48,467 nucleotides of DNA from an uncultured Ectothiorhodospiraceae bacterium (GCA_947258545.1 CAMYJI010000014.1:1-48467); one strand, 5' to 3'; positions 1-8,512 are shown, counted from the first letter of the stretch. Numbers and translations are program-made. The notes: generated by a model not told the origin, from the letters alone.

Positions 1-166
1 GGTTACTTGGTGGAATACGTAACATATCCAGTGTCGGAGTCGCGTTGATCTGGTCCAGCAGCCGCCGCGCCTTGTCATGCAGTTCACGCGGTAGCTTTCT
101 TGCCTGGCGACTGTTGATACCATCATAGATATCCTGGGTCGTCTTGTCGGCCAGGTTTTTCAGCAT
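1..166 (-). CDS. HigB/RelE-family toxin, N-terminal part (cut by window edge)
   Basis: A minus-strand reading frame starts with ATG at 166 and is open to position 1, giving 55 codons beginning MLKNLADKTTQDIYDG. The pattern (ADK near the start, ARKLP, then a helix and TLDMLRIPPSN) matches the start of HigB-type ribosome-dependent mRNA interferases (RelE/ParE superfamily). Family knowledge: in higBA modules the toxin gene comes first, so the antitoxin would lie beyond the left edge. A perfect 14-bp palindrome lies 15 bases upstream of the start. Only about half of the usual ~92 residues is visible, so function and integrity cannot be judged. Confidence 0.7.
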   Translation of the reverse strand, partial: MLKNLADKTTQDIYDGINSRQARKLPRELHDKARRLLDQINATPTLDMLRIPPSN

Positions 167-180
167 AGCAAGAATATATC

Positions 181-194
181 GTATATCGATATAC
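181..194. promoter_or_regulatory. 14-bp palindrome upstream of higB-like gene
   Basis: GTATATCGATATAC is a perfect palindrome immediately upstream of the HigB-like start at 166. Position and AT-rich symmetry fit an autoregulatory operator bound by the antitoxin. The palindrome is seen; the operator role is inferred. Confidence 0.45.
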
Positions 195-486
195 AGGTCA
201 ACATGCGCAGTTTATTCTGTTATCAGTGCGCGGCTTCACATGCCCGACCACCCGGCCTTTAACCAGATACTCTGGGTATCACTTAATCCGTTGTTTTCGT
301 GAAACTTGAAAATGGAAGGACAAAAACAACAAGTAGAAAAGACGTTCAAATTATTCTCTAACTTGCTGTTTTATGAGATGGCGCGCCTGGGTGAAGCGAG
401 CGATTTGTGCGAAGCACCGCTTCGCGCGAGCCGAACGCCCGAGTGCTTTGCTCGAGGGCCGGGTCGACGGGCGCATCGCATAAAAA

Positions 487-510
487 ATGGCGAAGCAGAT
501 GCTTCGCCAT
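487..510 (-). terminator. hairpin with T-run, rho-independent terminator (minus strand)
   Basis: Arms ATGGCGAAGCA (487-497) and TGCTTCGCCAT (500-510) form a stem. Read on the minus strand it is followed by a run of T (complement of 482-487). It lies directly downstream of the tRNA 3' end at 517-535, as a terminator of a tRNA-Arg transcript would. Confidence 0.55.
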
Positions 511-516
511 CATGTT

Positions 517-535
517 TGGCGCGCCCGGAGAGATT
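517..535 (-). repeat. tRNA-Arg 3'-terminal fragment (acceptor end with CCA)
   Basis: On the minus strand this reads AATCTCTCCGGGCGCGCCA: part of the T loop, the T-stem 3' strand, the acceptor strand and an encoded CCA. Only the last 19 nt of the tRNA are present. Its first 13 bases (523-535 on the plus strand) recur at 710-722. It is the distal piece of the tRNA-Arg 3' half whose proximal piece lies at 709-745. Confidence 0.65.
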
Positions 536-709
536 ACTCGGGGCGACGCCCCTCACCCCTTCGGGTCCGCCGTCGCTGCGCGACGACGTTCTCGGCAATT
601 GCTCCCTGCATTGCTCTACCTCCTGCATCCCTGCAGTCGTGCGCGGCCCGCGGTGGCTTGTCAAACTCGATCCATTGGATACGTCGGGAGTTCGAACCTC
701 TGGTGAACC
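536..709. other. 174-bp insertion-like segment between 13-bp direct repeats
   Basis: GCCCGGAGAGATT occurs at 523-535 and again at 710-722, bracketing this GC-rich stretch that splits a tRNA-Arg 3' fragment in two. The segment contains another inverted piece of T-arm sequence near 683-699 (GTCGGGAGTTCGAACCTCT). Long reading frames cross it on both strands but none resembles a protein, and the codon content is that of repeated GC-rich DNA. It looks like a small non-coding repeat or recombination scar. Confidence 0.4.
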
Positions 710-745
710 GCCCGGAGAGATTCGAACTCCCGACCGCCTGGTTCG
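709..745 (-). repeat. tRNA-Arg(ACG)-type 3' half fragment, left copy (putative att core)
   Basis: The 37 bases are identical to 46080-46116. On the minus strand they run from the anticodon loop (CGAACC) through the variable and T arms into the acceptor strand (CGGGC), then stop before GCGCCA. No 5' half of the tRNA lies next to it. Tyrosine-recombinase elements often recombine within the anticodon loop of tRNA genes, so the segment has the form of an attachment-site core. The ACG anticodon is inferred from the better-preserved right copy. Confidence 0.6.
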
Positions 746-855
746 CAGCCTGAATATGTGGGCTATATTTCATTTTTAAGCAGTCACTTGCGGCGCCTGC
801 CCATCAAATACCGTAGTTGACTTATCAACCACTTACAGTTCACTGTGCTTTCAAG

Positions 856-876
856 TTAGCACAAATCTAGCACAGT
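856..876. repeat. AGCACA tandem motif inside left att-like site
   Basis: TTAGCACAAATCTAGCACAG resembles TTAGCACAAAATCGGGCACA at 45986. Both lie just inside the two tRNA fragments (about 110 and 65 bases away). The arrangement resembles integrase arm-type binding sites; this is inference from repeat similarity. Confidence 0.35.
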
Positions 877-926
877 CCTTTTTGTTCACGGCAATAGCTC
901 AATGCCTCAATCACCCTGCGCCAAGC

Positions 927-1205
927 TTATGCGGCAATATTGATTGACACATGCAATCCCAACCGATGCGCGAGATCCACCAGGGTATCCAGACGGAACT
1001 CATCAATCTTGCCCTTCAACAACGCGCTGACGCGTGGTTGTGAAATGTGCAGCAGCTCGGCGGCATCCTGCTGTTTGAGACCGCGCTCCTTGATGGTTTC
1101 CGAAATCGTGATCATTAATGCAGAGCGCAATTTCAAATTCTCCTGGCGAACAGGGTCATCTTCAAGCGCATCCCATACACTATCAAACTGTGTTTTCTCG
1201 CTCAT
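927..1205 (-). CDS. XRE-family antitoxin (HTH)
   Basis: A 92-residue DNA-binding protein whose C-terminal half carries an XRE/Cro-type helix-turn-helix (LKQQDAAELLHISQPRVSAL), typical of antitoxins paired with Gp49-like toxins. The start at 1205 is chosen because its ATG overlaps the toxin stop (ATGA), the usual translational coupling of such modules. It should neutralise the toxin and repress the operon through the palindrome at 1535-1576. It could instead be a plain regulator, but the tight overlap argues for a toxin-antitoxin pair. Confidence 0.85.
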   Translation of the reverse strand: MSEKTQFDSVWDALEDDPVRQENLKLRSALMITISETIKERGLKQQDAAELLHISQPRVSALLKGKIDEFRLDTLVDLAHRLGLHVSINIAA

Positions 1206-1528
1206 GGGCAATACTTCTCCAATACTTCTCTAAATGCACGTTTTGCTGCGTCCAGATCCTGCTTGCTTGTTTTCTGCGTTTTCTTTTTAAAAGCGTGTAG
1301 CACGTAAACCTTGTCTTCAAAAGATGCCACATAGATCACGCGATACTGCCCTTCATGCTGGATACGTATTTCGCGTACACCCTGACCAGCCGATTTCATC
1401 GGTTTCCAATCCGTCGGATCCAGGCCGTGTTGAACACGGTCGAGCTGGTAACCGGCTTCCCTTTTTGCCAGCGCCGGGAATTCGCGGACCGTCTTCAATG
1501 AGGTGCCCAGGAACTCGATTCCTTTCAT
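1202..1528 (-). CDS. Gp49/HigB-like toxin of type II TA pair
   Basis: A 108-residue RelE-superfamily protein of the phage-derived Gp49-like type. It has the LxTSLKTVREFPALA start, the central REIRIQHEGQYRVIY core strand with conserved Arg residues, and VYVLHAFKKKTQKTS, the family's signature strand followed by a basic stretch. Such toxins usually cut mRNA on the ribosome. The gene is first in a two-gene operon and shares 4 bases with the antitoxin. No good ribosome-binding site precedes the ATG. A large inverted repeat begins 6 bases upstream. Confidence 0.85.
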   Translation of the reverse strand: MKGIEFLGTSLKTVREFPALAKREAGYQLDRVQHGLDPTDWKPMKSAGQGVREIRIQHEGQYRVIYVASFEDKVYVLHAFKKKTQKTSKQDLDAAKRAFREVLEKYCP

Positions 1529-1534
1529 CGGGAG

Positions 1535-1576
1535 ATTATACTTTTACTTGAATAATTATACAAGTAAAAGTATAAT
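1535..1576. promoter_or_regulatory. operator-like 16-bp inverted repeat upstream of TA operon
   Basis: ATTATACTTTTACTTG (1535-1550) and its exact reverse complement (1561-1576) are separated by 10 AT-rich bases. The repeat lies right before the toxin start and fits an autoregulatory operator/promoter of the toxin-antitoxin operon. The perfect symmetry is seen; binding by the antitoxin is inferred. Confidence 0.65.
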
Positions 1577-1597
1577 CATTCTCGGTCCGTATAGTGA

Positions 1598-1798
1598 AAA
1601 GTAAGAAATGCTCAGGACCTTGAACGAAAACTCGCAGATTTCAGGCAATACTACAACCAGAATCGGGTCCATCAATCGCTAGGCGGAGATACGCCAGTGG
1701 TTATTAGCGGCAACCCTCCACCTCTACGTGCAAAACTCAGTAACTATTCATGGGTATCACATTGCGATGGACTCTTTCAGACGCCAATAGCTGCATGA
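1598..1798 (+). pseudogene. transposase C-terminal remnant (rve / IS481-IS3 type)
   Basis: An open stretch bounded upstream by TGA at 1595-1597 and ending at TGA 1796-1798 encodes a typical tail of a DDE integrase-core transposase: LERKLADFRQYYNQNRVHQS, followed by LGG and a proline and ending HCDGLFQTPIAA. No start codon or catalytic D,D residues are present, so only the last ~60 residues survive. It marks an old insertion-sequence event in the left border. The exact IS family cannot be settled from the tail. Confidence 0.7.
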
Positions 1799-2030
1799 TT
1801 AGGAATTCGCCTAGGACACGGTAAATTGGAACTTCAATCAGTAGCAACCACTATTGGCCGAGAGTCTGTGTCTAGAACATTACCTAAAAGGATCACGAAT
1901 ATGGGAGAACATCCATTTGGCCCGGCACCAAGAAATTGGACAGCGAGCTTGGAGAGCCCGCTCATAGAATGACAATATCATTCAAAACACGCAGCATCGA
2001 CCCAATCGCACGCGAACAAGTCGGTGTTAA
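1799..2030. other. non-coding stretch, nothing recognised
   Basis: AT-richer DNA between the transposase remnant and the chimeric reading frame at 2031. No convincing gene, RNA or repeat is visible. It is probably debris from the rearrangements that shaped this border. Confidence 0.4.
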
Positions 2031-2969
2031 ATGATCTTCATCGTCGTCCTTGTCGCTCAAGTCCTGGGGATTGTTTCCGCTGTTGATGCGGTCATGACAA
2101 CCCGGACGTCACAGGGTGCCATTGCCTGGGCTGTTTGCCTCGTGACTTTTCCGTATATCGCAGTACCCGCGTACTCGGCACTGCAGGCGGTCGAGGCATG
2201 CGCCACGCTGCTCGAGGATGATCCCGTCTTCAATGCCGGTTGCGGTTCGGTGCTGAATGAGGACGGCAAGGTCGAGATGGATGCGGCCATCATGGATGGT
2301 CGTGACCTGTCAGCCGGCGCGGTTGCGGCCGTGGATAATATCGCCAACCCGATCCAGCTGGCCCGCCTGGTGATGACCGAGAGTGAACATGTATTACTCA
2401 TCGCCGAAGGGGCGATGCGCTTCGCCGATCACTGCGGGGTTGGCCGTGCGCCTGAAAACTATTTCTACACAGCCGACCGGATCGAGCAGCTGAATGAAGC
2501 ACGCCTGAAACACAAGATCATGCTGGATCATGATGGCACAGAGGAAGACAGCGAAGACCAGAAATACGGCACCATAGGCGCGATCGCGCGGGATCCGGCC
2601 GGCAACCTGGCTGCAGCCACCTCGACCGGCGGCATCGTCAACAAGCGCATGGGGCGCGTTGGCGACTCACCCATTCCGGGCGCAGGCGTCTATGCCGACA
2701 ACGAAACCTGCGCTGTCTCCTCGACCGGTTACGGGGAAGACTTCATACGTACGGTGATTGCAAAGACCATATCCGACTTCATTTATATGAAGGACATGAA
2801 TGCCGCACAGGCCACGCAGGCCGGTGTTCAGTATATGGCCCGCAAGGTATGCGGGCGTGGCGGTTTCATCGTTATCGACAGGGATGGTAATTGCTCCGCC
2901 GCATATACAACCAAGAAGATGATACACGGCTGGATCGAAAACGGCGGCGAAACCAACGTGCGGTTCTGA
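2031..2969 (+). pseudogene. chimera: cardiolipin synthase N-terminus fused to truncated isoaspartyl peptidase/L-asparaginase
   Basis: The 312-codon frame has two unrelated parts. Residues 1 to about 57 (GIVSAVDAVMTTRTSQGAIA, then FPYIAVPAY) are the two-helix membrane N-terminus of a cardiolipin synthase. From about residue 58 on it is an N-terminal-nucleophile isoaspartyl peptidase (IaaA type): FNAGCGSVL, MDAAIMDG, the Thr nucleophile in GTIGAIA, then AATSTGGIVNKRMGRVGDSP. The first ~60 residues of the peptidase, including its HGGAG motif, are missing and no phospholipase-D motif of the synthase remains. The junction lies near 2200. An active enzyme is unlikely, although the autoprocessing Thr is kept. 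Best read as a deletion/recombination junction. Confidence 0.75.
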
Positions 2970-3042
2970 GGTGCAATTTTACATCCACGCCGCGCAGGCC
3001 GCCTGCCCGGACCAGTACTGCACACAGCGGCCTTGTTACGCG

Positions 3043-4323
3043 CTATACACCACCCTGCTCTGTCAATTGCCCGCCGGCTTCTTCTTCACAGGTAATCAGC
3101 ACCGGTTTGCTGCTGGTGACGGAATCCGCATCCACCACGCACCCTGTGACGTTCTGCAGTGACGGCACTTCAAACATGACCTTCCTGAGCAGGCTCTCCA
3201 CGACACCACGCAGCCCCCTGGCCCCGGTTCCGCGCTCGATAGCCTGTCCGGCAATTGCGCTCATTGCATCTGAAGTGAACTCCAGCCTTACGCCTTCGAA
3301 CTCGAAAAGTCGCTGATATTGACGTACCAGCGCATTGCGTGGCTCAGTCAGGATCTGGACCAGCGCCTGCACATCCAGATCATGCAGTGCCGTGACGACG
3401 GGAAATCGCCCGATAAATTCGGGGATCAAACCAAAGTAGCGCAAGTCCTCGGGCTGTACCTGTTCAAACGATCGCAGCTGTTCACGCGCCTGCTCCGGCT
3501 CCGACATGTCCACATGAAAGCCTATACCCCGCACACCCAAACCCAGCCTTTTCTCCAGCTGTTTTTCCAGGCCGGCAAAGGCACCGCCGGCAATAAACAG
3601 AATATTGCGCGTATCGATCAGATGTTCCTCGCCATGGTCCTTCCTGCCTCTTGCACCCATTTTTACCGTGGTGCCCTCCACCAGCTTCAGCAGGGCCTGC
3701 TGGACCCCCTCACCCGATACGTCACGCATGCCGTGGGATGACTCACCGGCACGCGCCAGCTTGTCGATTTCATCGATATAAACAATGCCCCATTCTGCCA
3801 GTTCGGTATTTCCGTCCGCTGCATCCAGCAAACGGGCCAGGATACTCTCGACGTCCTCGCCCACATAGCCTGCCTGGGTCAATGTCGTTGCATCGGCGAT
3901 GACAAAAGGCACGCCTACGATTCGCGCAAGTGTACTTGCCAATAGTGTCTTGCCGGTACCAGACGGCCCCAGTAGCAGTATATTGGATTTCTCGATCTCA
4001 ACATGCCGGGTGCTTTCCCGTATGTTCTGCCGCTCGTTATCCATACTGAGCCGCTTGAAATGATTGTAGACGGCCACTGCCAGGGTCTCTTTCGCCAGTT
4101 CCTGTCCAATGACGTATTGATCGAGCTGTGCCTTCATGTCAACCGGCTTCTGCAGTTTCTGCAACGGCCTGGATGCGGCGCGTTTGCGCCCCCAGCTACC
4201 GACCACCTGCGAGGCAAGCTGCACGCACTCCTCGCAGATATGCCCTTCCTCGCCGGCAATCAACGGTACATCCGGCCCCTGCTCCTGGCCGCAAAAGGAA
4301 CAATGGACCCTGCTTTCAGGCAT
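3043..4323 (-). CDS. clpX: nif-associated ClpX, ATP-dependent protease ATPase subunit
   Basis: A 426-residue AAA+ unfoldase. It has the ClpX zinc-binding domain (Cys 8, 11, 30, 33), Walker A GPSGTGKT (about 119-126), Walker B IVYIDEID, the pore loop GYVGED, and an IGF loop (RGIGFHV) for docking on ClpP. The second pore (RKH-type) loop reads GRKDH rather than GRKH. It is the last gene of the nifV operon, and its ATG overlaps the nifM stop (TGATG). A. vinelandii has a clpX at the same place after nifM. Established: ClpXP unfolds and degrades tagged proteins. Inferred: a dedicated role in turnover of Nif proteins, distinct from a housekeeping ClpX encoded elsewhere. Confidence 0.93.
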   Translation of the reverse strand: MPESRVHCSFCGQEQGPDVPLIAGEEGHICEECVQLASQVVGSWGRKRAASRPLQKLQKPVDMKAQLDQYVIGQELAKETLAVAVYNHFKRLSMDNERQNIRESTRHVEIEKSNILLLGPSGTGKTLLASTLARIVGVPFVIADATTLTQAGYVGEDVESILARLLDAADGNTELAEWGIVYIDEIDKLARAGESSHGMRDVSGEGVQQALLKLVEGTTVKMGARGRKDHGEEHLIDTRNILFIAGGAFAGLEKQLEKRLGLGVRGIGFHVDMSEPEQAREQLRSFEQVQPEDLRYFGLIPEFIGRFPVVTALHDLDVQALVQILTEPRNALVRQYQRLFEFEGVRLEFTSDAMSAIAGQAIERGTGARGLRGVVESLLRKVMFEVPSLQNVTGCVVDADSVTSSKPVLITCEEEAGGQLTEQGGV

Positions 4324-5207
4324 CAGTGATTATCCTGCCGGGTGGACACTTCCATCAGCCTGGCGAGCCAGGCCTTCTGACAGTTACGGCGCCTGCGCTC
4401 CTGCAGTATTTTGTGGATTTTTGGTGCCACACGGGAAAATGGAATCCACCTGGCTGGTATGATCTTTTCACATAACAGCACATGAAATCCCAGCTCCGAC
4501 TCGACTACCGGGCTGATCCAGCCTTCCTTCATACCGAACAGTACGGTATCCAGCGACGCGAACAATTGTCCCCGCCCTACTTCGCCCAGCATGCCGCCGT
4601 CCATCGCCGTGGGACACTCCGAATAGCGTTCCGCGAACTTCTCGAAACGGTTGGCACGACCTGCCAGCTTTTCCAGGATCCAGACAATTCGGGCACGTGC
4701 CTCCGTATAACTGTTCTCGGGATAGTCCGGATTCACGGTAACAAGGATATGCCTGGCAACGCGCCGCTCAGCCTCCTCGAACCGTTCGTGATGCATCTCG
4801 TAGAAGAGGCGCACATCCAGATCGGTTACGTCAGCGCTACTGGCAGCCACACGCTGCATCACGCTATTGAATATCAGCTCCCTGTAAAGCGCCTTGCGCA
4901 GGGTAGCACTGTCCAGTCCGTTTGCTTCGAGATCCTGAATGAATGCTTCCCTGGATTCATAACGGGATGCAATTTCGCTGATCGACTGGTCCAGTTGTTC
5001 ATCCGGGACCACAACGTCTCTCGCCTCCGGTGAGGCGAGAACACATGTCTCGATCTCATAACTTCTGCTTGCCTTGCGGTGTACCTGTTCGTACCTGGCA
5101 TCATCCAGCAGGTCAGGATTCGTGTTAAAGCTATCCAGCGCACTGCGTAACAGGTGATAGTAGAATTCCGGCGCCGATTTGTGCTGACCTTCGACCATGC
5201 CCGTCAT
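4323..5207 (-). CDS. nifM: NifM, peptidyl-prolyl isomerase for NifH maturation
   Basis: A 294-residue protein matching the usual ~290-residue NifM. The N-terminal half is a SurA-like helical region; the C-terminal part (about 140-260) is a parvulin PpiC domain with [21 protein letters not shown] and LGFHVLL. NifM is needed for stable, active Fe protein in A. vinelandii and Klebsiella. The start at 5207 is chosen because it overlaps the nifZ stop (ATGA); the reading frame is open further upstream inside nifZ but that part does not resemble NifM. Confidence 0.95.
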   Translation of the reverse strand: MTGMVEGQHKSAPEFYYHLLRSALDSFNTNPDLLDDARYEQVHRKASRSYEIETCVLASPEARDVVVPDEQLDQSISEIASRYESREAFIQDLEANGLDSATLRKALYRELIFNSVMQRVAASSADVTDLDVRLFYEMHHERFEEAERRVARHILVTVNPDYPENSYTEARARIVWILEKLAGRANRFEKFAERYSECPTAMDGGMLGEVGRGQLFASLDTVLFGMKEGWISPVVESELGFHVLLCEKIIPARWIPFSRVAPKIHKILQERRRRNCQKAWLARLMEVSTRQDNH

Positions 5208-5659
5208 CCTTCTACGCTTTCCGGTTGCACGAATTCCAGGGCCTTTTCGGGTACCAGCAGGGTACGCCCGGTAATACGCAAATGGTAAACCGGCCCGCCC
5301 TCGCACTCACGGTCCACTTTCTCGATTTCGCCTTCATCGCCGGGTCGGGCGATGACTTCACCATTGATCCCCAGTGGCACAACCGGAGTGACCTTGTCAC
5401 GGAATTCAAACCGGGACGGAATCCATGGATCGCTTTCCAGTTGCAACTCCTGCTCCCGGCAACCCACCATGATGCCCTGATCAACGAAATCCACCGAGTA
5501 AATCAGCTGATCCTGCAGGAATGTACCTACATCCCTGACATAGCCGATACTGCCCCTTCGCACCAGCAGCTTCCCGGTAGCCTTGCCGGGATAGGTGCCG
5601 TCATTGCGCAGGTTACGTATTACACGCACGGCTTCACCGTATTCAAACCTTGGTCGCAC
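5204..5659 (-). CDS. nifZ: NifZ, MoFe protein maturation factor
   Basis: A 151-residue protein with the NifZ domain at its N-terminus (FEYGEAVRVIRNLRNDGTYP, then GKATGKLLVRRGSIGYVRDV and the GCREQEL end) and a second half (about 80-150) with a similar beta-rich fold. NifZ promotes formation of the second P-cluster in the MoFe protein. It overlaps nifW by 17 bases and nifM by 4, so the three are translationally coupled. Confidence 0.95.
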   Translation of the reverse strand: MRPRFEYGEAVRVIRNLRNDGTYPGKATGKLLVRRGSIGYVRDVGTFLQDQLIYSVDFVDQGIMVGCREQELQLESDPWIPSRFEFRDKVTPVVPLGINGEVIARPGDEGEIEKVDRECEGGPVYHLRITGRTLLVPEKALEFVQPESVEG

Positions 5660-5990
5660 TGCTCCGGATCTGCCTTGTCAGGTCACTCAAAGGGACAATG
5701 GAGCCCAGCGGATCATGCATGCGGAATACCCTGAACACTTTCTCGGTCAACGCATCCGACCTGACGAAATCGCTGTAGGCGCTATTCAGAAAACCCGCAT
5801 AAAGTTCGCGCCTCACCTCGTCATCATCCGGCATATCATCGATATCCTCGATGTAGTCGTGAAAGCGCTGCAGGATATGCAACCTGTTCACGTGCACGAC
5901 GGATGGCTCGTATTCAATTTCGAAATACTCCAGAAAGTCCTCGGCACTGCTTAGCTCTTCGAGGTCCATATCGAGTTCACTATCGGTCAT
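5643..5990 (-). CDS. nifW: NifW, nitrogenase stabilising/protective protein
   Basis: A 115-residue acidic helical protein with the NifW pattern: LSSAEDFLEYFEIEYEP, HILQRFHDYI, and LTEKVFRVFRMHDP. NifW interacts with the MoFe protein and is linked to oxygen tolerance and P-cluster maturation. The order nifW-nifZ-nifM-clpX is that of A. vinelandii. Confidence 0.95.
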   Translation of the reverse strand: MTDSELDMDLEELSSAEDFLEYFEIEYEPSVVHVNRLHILQRFHDYIEDIDDMPDDDEVRRELYAGFLNSAYSDFVRSDALTEKVFRVFRMHDPLGSIVPLSDLTRQIRSSATKV

Positions 5991-6005
5991 TTCCCGTCTC
6001 CTGTA

Positions 6006-6530
6006 TCACTTGGCGGCCACCCTGTCATCGTCATTGTTCTGCAGGGCTTCGCGCGCCACCTCGATCAGCGCCTGCACGTTAAGCCGGTCCCTGGTGTCAA
6101 GCTCCACCACCTTCTCCAGTCGCTCCAGGGCTGTCTCGTACTCGCCCAATCTCAACTGGAGATAGCCCGCTCCCTTCAGCGCCAGCATGTAAAAGCGCAC
6201 CAGCGTCATGGATATCAGCACACCGTTACCCAGCCGTGCCTCGTCGAGTTCACGCCAGTTTTCCGGCAATTCAAGACGCCTGGCGAAGATATGCAGTACA
6301 CGTTCCGCAATCAGCAGCGCATCCTCCAGTCGATGCTGGTAATAGAAATACCGGTACAGGGCAACCAGCACCACGGGATGCTCCGGCGCAAGCATGTAGG
6401 CTCGCATAAGAAACTTTTCAGCCTGGTCTGCGCCATAGTGCTCGGATGCCCGATCGAGGCACAGCTTTACCTCTGCGTTCAGCGGCTCGTCAAAATACAG
6501 TTCCTCGCCATCAAATTCGAGCATGTCCAC
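6006..6530 (-). CDS. TPR-like nif-associated protein (paralogue 1)
   Basis: A 174-residue helical protein with tetratricopeptide-like pairs (EKFLMRAYMLAPEHPVVLVA; then YFYYQHRLEDALLIAERVLH; near the C-terminus GAGYLQLRLGEYETALERLE followed by LDTRDR). No catalytic motif is visible. It starts with GTG at 6530, preceded by GAGGA, between cysE and nifW in the same operon. The protein shares layout and local sequence with the TPR protein at 12475-12999 (ALY+FxYYQ near one third of the length; the LxxAxxxLxxLxxLD helix near the end). Likely a scaffold for nitrogenase assembly, by inference only. The family name is not known to me. Confidence 0.8.
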   Translation of the reverse strand: MDMLEFDGEELYFDEPLNAEVKLCLDRASEHYGADQAEKFLMRAYMLAPEHPVVLVALYRYFYYQHRLEDALLIAERVLHIFARRLELPENWRELDEARLGNGVLISMTLVRFYMLALKGAGYLQLRLGEYETALERLEKVVELDTRDRLNVQALIEVAREALQNNDDDRVAAK

Positions 6531-6539
6531 GTCAATTCC

Positions 6540-7334
6540 TCAGCGAGCCTCCTGCAGTCCCGTTCCGGCAGGATCACACAGTCGCACTGCATCACAGCGC
6601 TCACATCCGTCCTCGGGGGGGTCGTCACCCTGCTTACCGCCGTAGATACCCGCCTGCTGTTCCAGCATATGGATGCGTTCCAGCAGGCAGCCGATGGCCT
6701 CGGCCACCGGGTCGGGGATCAGGTGATGGTCGAGATTGATACCGGCGTTCGATGTACTTCCGGAAGTGCGTGACTGAACGATCTTGCCGGGGATGCCGAC
6801 AACCGTTCTGGACTCGGGTACGGGTGATATGACTACCGAATTTGCACCAACCCGCGCATCGGCACCTACCGTTATTGGACCGAGAATCTTTGCGCCTGCG
6901 CCGACCACCACCCGGTCTCCGAGTGTCGGATGACGCTTTCCCTTGTTCCAGGAAACACCACCCAGGGTCACGCCGTGATACAGCGTTACATCATCACCGA
7001 CCTCGGCTGTCTCTCCGATCACGACACCGGCGCCGTGATCGATAAAAAATCGGTGCCCGATAGTCGCCCCTGGATGAATGTCTATACTCGTCCAGATCCG
7101 CGCAATGTAGGAAATCAGTCGTGCCGGGTAACGCCAGTCGCGTTGCCATAAGCGGTTCGCCATACGGTACAACAGGATGGCGTGAACCCCGGGATATGTG
7201 GTGATGATTTCGAACCTGGTCCTCGCCGCGGGATCACGCTGAAACACGCAGGCAATATCCTCGCGGATCAGCCGCAGGATACCCGGACGTTCCGCTGCGG
7301 TAACGGCCTCGCCGATCACTTCGGGGGTACTCAT
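6540..7334 (-). CDS. cysE: serine O-acetyltransferase (nif-cluster CysE)
   Basis: A ~264-residue SAT of the left-handed beta-helix acyltransferase family. An N-terminal helical part is followed by hexapeptide repeats with the catalytic His region ([35 protein letters not shown]). It makes O-acetylserine for cysteine synthesis, which supplies sulphur to NifS. ATG at 7334 overlaps the nifV stop (ATGA); an upstream in-frame ATG at 7346 is also possible. After the beta-helix there is a Cys-containing tail ([10 protein letters not shown]) beyond the usual end. Confidence 0.92.
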   Translation of the reverse strand: MSTPEVIGEAVTAAERPGILRLIREDIACVFQRDPAARTRFEIITTYPGVHAILLYRMANRLWQRDWRYPARLISYIARIWTSIDIHPGATIGHRFFIDHGAGVVIGETAEVGDDVTLYHGVTLGGVSWNKGKRHPTLGDRVVVGAGAKILGPITVGADARVGANSVVISPVPESRTVVGIPGKIVQSRTSGSTSNAGINLDHHLIPDPVAEAIGCLLERIHMLEQQAGIYGGKQGDDPPEDGCERCDAVRLCDPAGTGLQEAR

Positions 7335-8485
7335 TGATGCATCCATTCAGGCAGCCCCCTGCTTACTTCAAGATAGAAACGACGCAGATCACGATCAGCG
7401 GGTGCGCGCTTGTTCCGCACGGTATGCTTCCTGACCAGCGGCAGCAAGCACTCCGCCTGTTCCCGGTTCAGGTGCATGCCCATATCGGCGTAGGCCCGGA
7501 TCACTGCATGGCTTCCGGAGTGCTTGCCAAGCACGAAACGGTGTTCACGTCCCATCTCGGCCGGATCCACACCCTGGTAATTCCGCCGATCCTTCATCAG
7601 ACCGTCGACATGGATACCTGCTTCGTGGGTAAAGGCTCCCGCCCCGACCAGGCTTTTCTGCCAGGCGATACTGCGCCCGGATGCCTGCTCCACCAGCCTG
7701 GAAACAGCAGCGTAGTTCACCATGTCGACCTCGTGTGCCTGGTCGAGAAAACGCCGCAGCCCCATGACGACTTCCTCCAATGGTGCGTTACCGGCACGCT
7801 CGCCCAGCCCATGTACGGTCGTATTGACATGAGTGGCGCCGCCGCGCGCGGCTGCCAGGGTGTTTGCGCTGGCTAGTCCAAGGTCATTATGGGCGTGCAT
7901 CTCGATTTCCAGGCCGCACACGCCCCTGAGATCGCGGATAACCTCATATACCTGGAATGGTTCCATGATGCCCACGGTATCCGCGTAGCGGAAACGGCTG
8001 GCGCCCGCCCTTTCGGCGCGCTCGAGTACATGAAACAGGAAATCGTGATCGGCACGCGAGGCATCCTCACCACCGACACACACATCCAGACCGATATCGA
8101 GTGCCTCGGCTACGCGACGGTCAATCTGTTCCAGCACCCAGGCCCTGTCTCGACCCAGCTTGTTGCTGATCTGCTGGTCCGATACCGGTATGGAGAGATC
8201 GACACTCTGCACACCCAGCCCCCGGCACATGGCAATGTCGTGACCGTGCATACGGCACCAGACCATGAGTCGCGCACGCTTCACTACCGTCGATACTGCC
8301 TGAATCGACTGCCGCTCCTCTTCGCCCATGGCCGGGATGCCGATCTCGAGTTCCGCTATGCCCAGCCGGTCGAGGCTACGAGCAATGGCCAGCTTCTCCT
8401 CGAGGGAAAACGAGACACCGGCGGATTGCTCTCCATCCCGGAGCGTCGTGTCGTTGATGATAACCGTGGTTGCACTTGCACTCAT
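7331..8485 (-). CDS. nifV: NifV, homocitrate synthase
   Basis: A 384-residue DRE-TIM metallolyase-type enzyme that condenses acetyl-CoA with 2-oxoglutarate to homocitrate, the organic ligand of FeMo-co. Seen: [15 protein letters not shown] at the start (metal/2-oxoacid site), HAHNDLGLA (metal-binding HxH), and [14 protein letters not shown]. The ATG has a clear AGGAG ribosome-binding site and a sigma-54 promoter at 8513-8527. First gene of the operon that ends with clpX. Confidence 0.96.
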   Translation of the reverse strand: MSASATTVIINDTTLRDGEQSAGVSFSLEEKLAIARSLDRLGIAELEIGIPAMGEEERQSIQAVSTVVKRARLMVWCRMHGHDIAMCRGLGVQSVDLSIPVSDQQISNKLGRDRAWVLEQIDRRVAEALDIGLDVCVGGEDASRADHDFLFHVLERAERAGASRFRYADTVGIMEPFQVYEVIRDLRGVCGLEIEMHAHNDLGLASANTLAAARGGATHVNTTVHGLGERAGNAPLEEVVMGLRRFLDQAHEVDMVNYAAVSRLVEQASGRSIAWQKSLVGAGAFTHEAGIHVDGLMKDRRNYQGVDPAEMGREHRFVLGKHSGSHAVIRAYADMGMHLNREQAECLLPLVRKHTVRNKRAPADRDLRRFYLEVSRGLPEWMHQ

Positions 8486-8512
8486 GATTTACTCCTGCTG
8501 ACCAAACAGAGT

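Noticed and set aside
709..745. A functional tRNA-Arg gene
   Set aside because: Neither this copy nor 46075-46119 has the D arm or 5' acceptor strand on the adjoining side, so both are fragments.
306..779. Several overlapping open frames of 79-157 codons in the tRNA-fragment region
   Set aside because: They run through tRNA pieces, hairpins and GC-rich repeat DNA on both strands, and none resembles a protein family.
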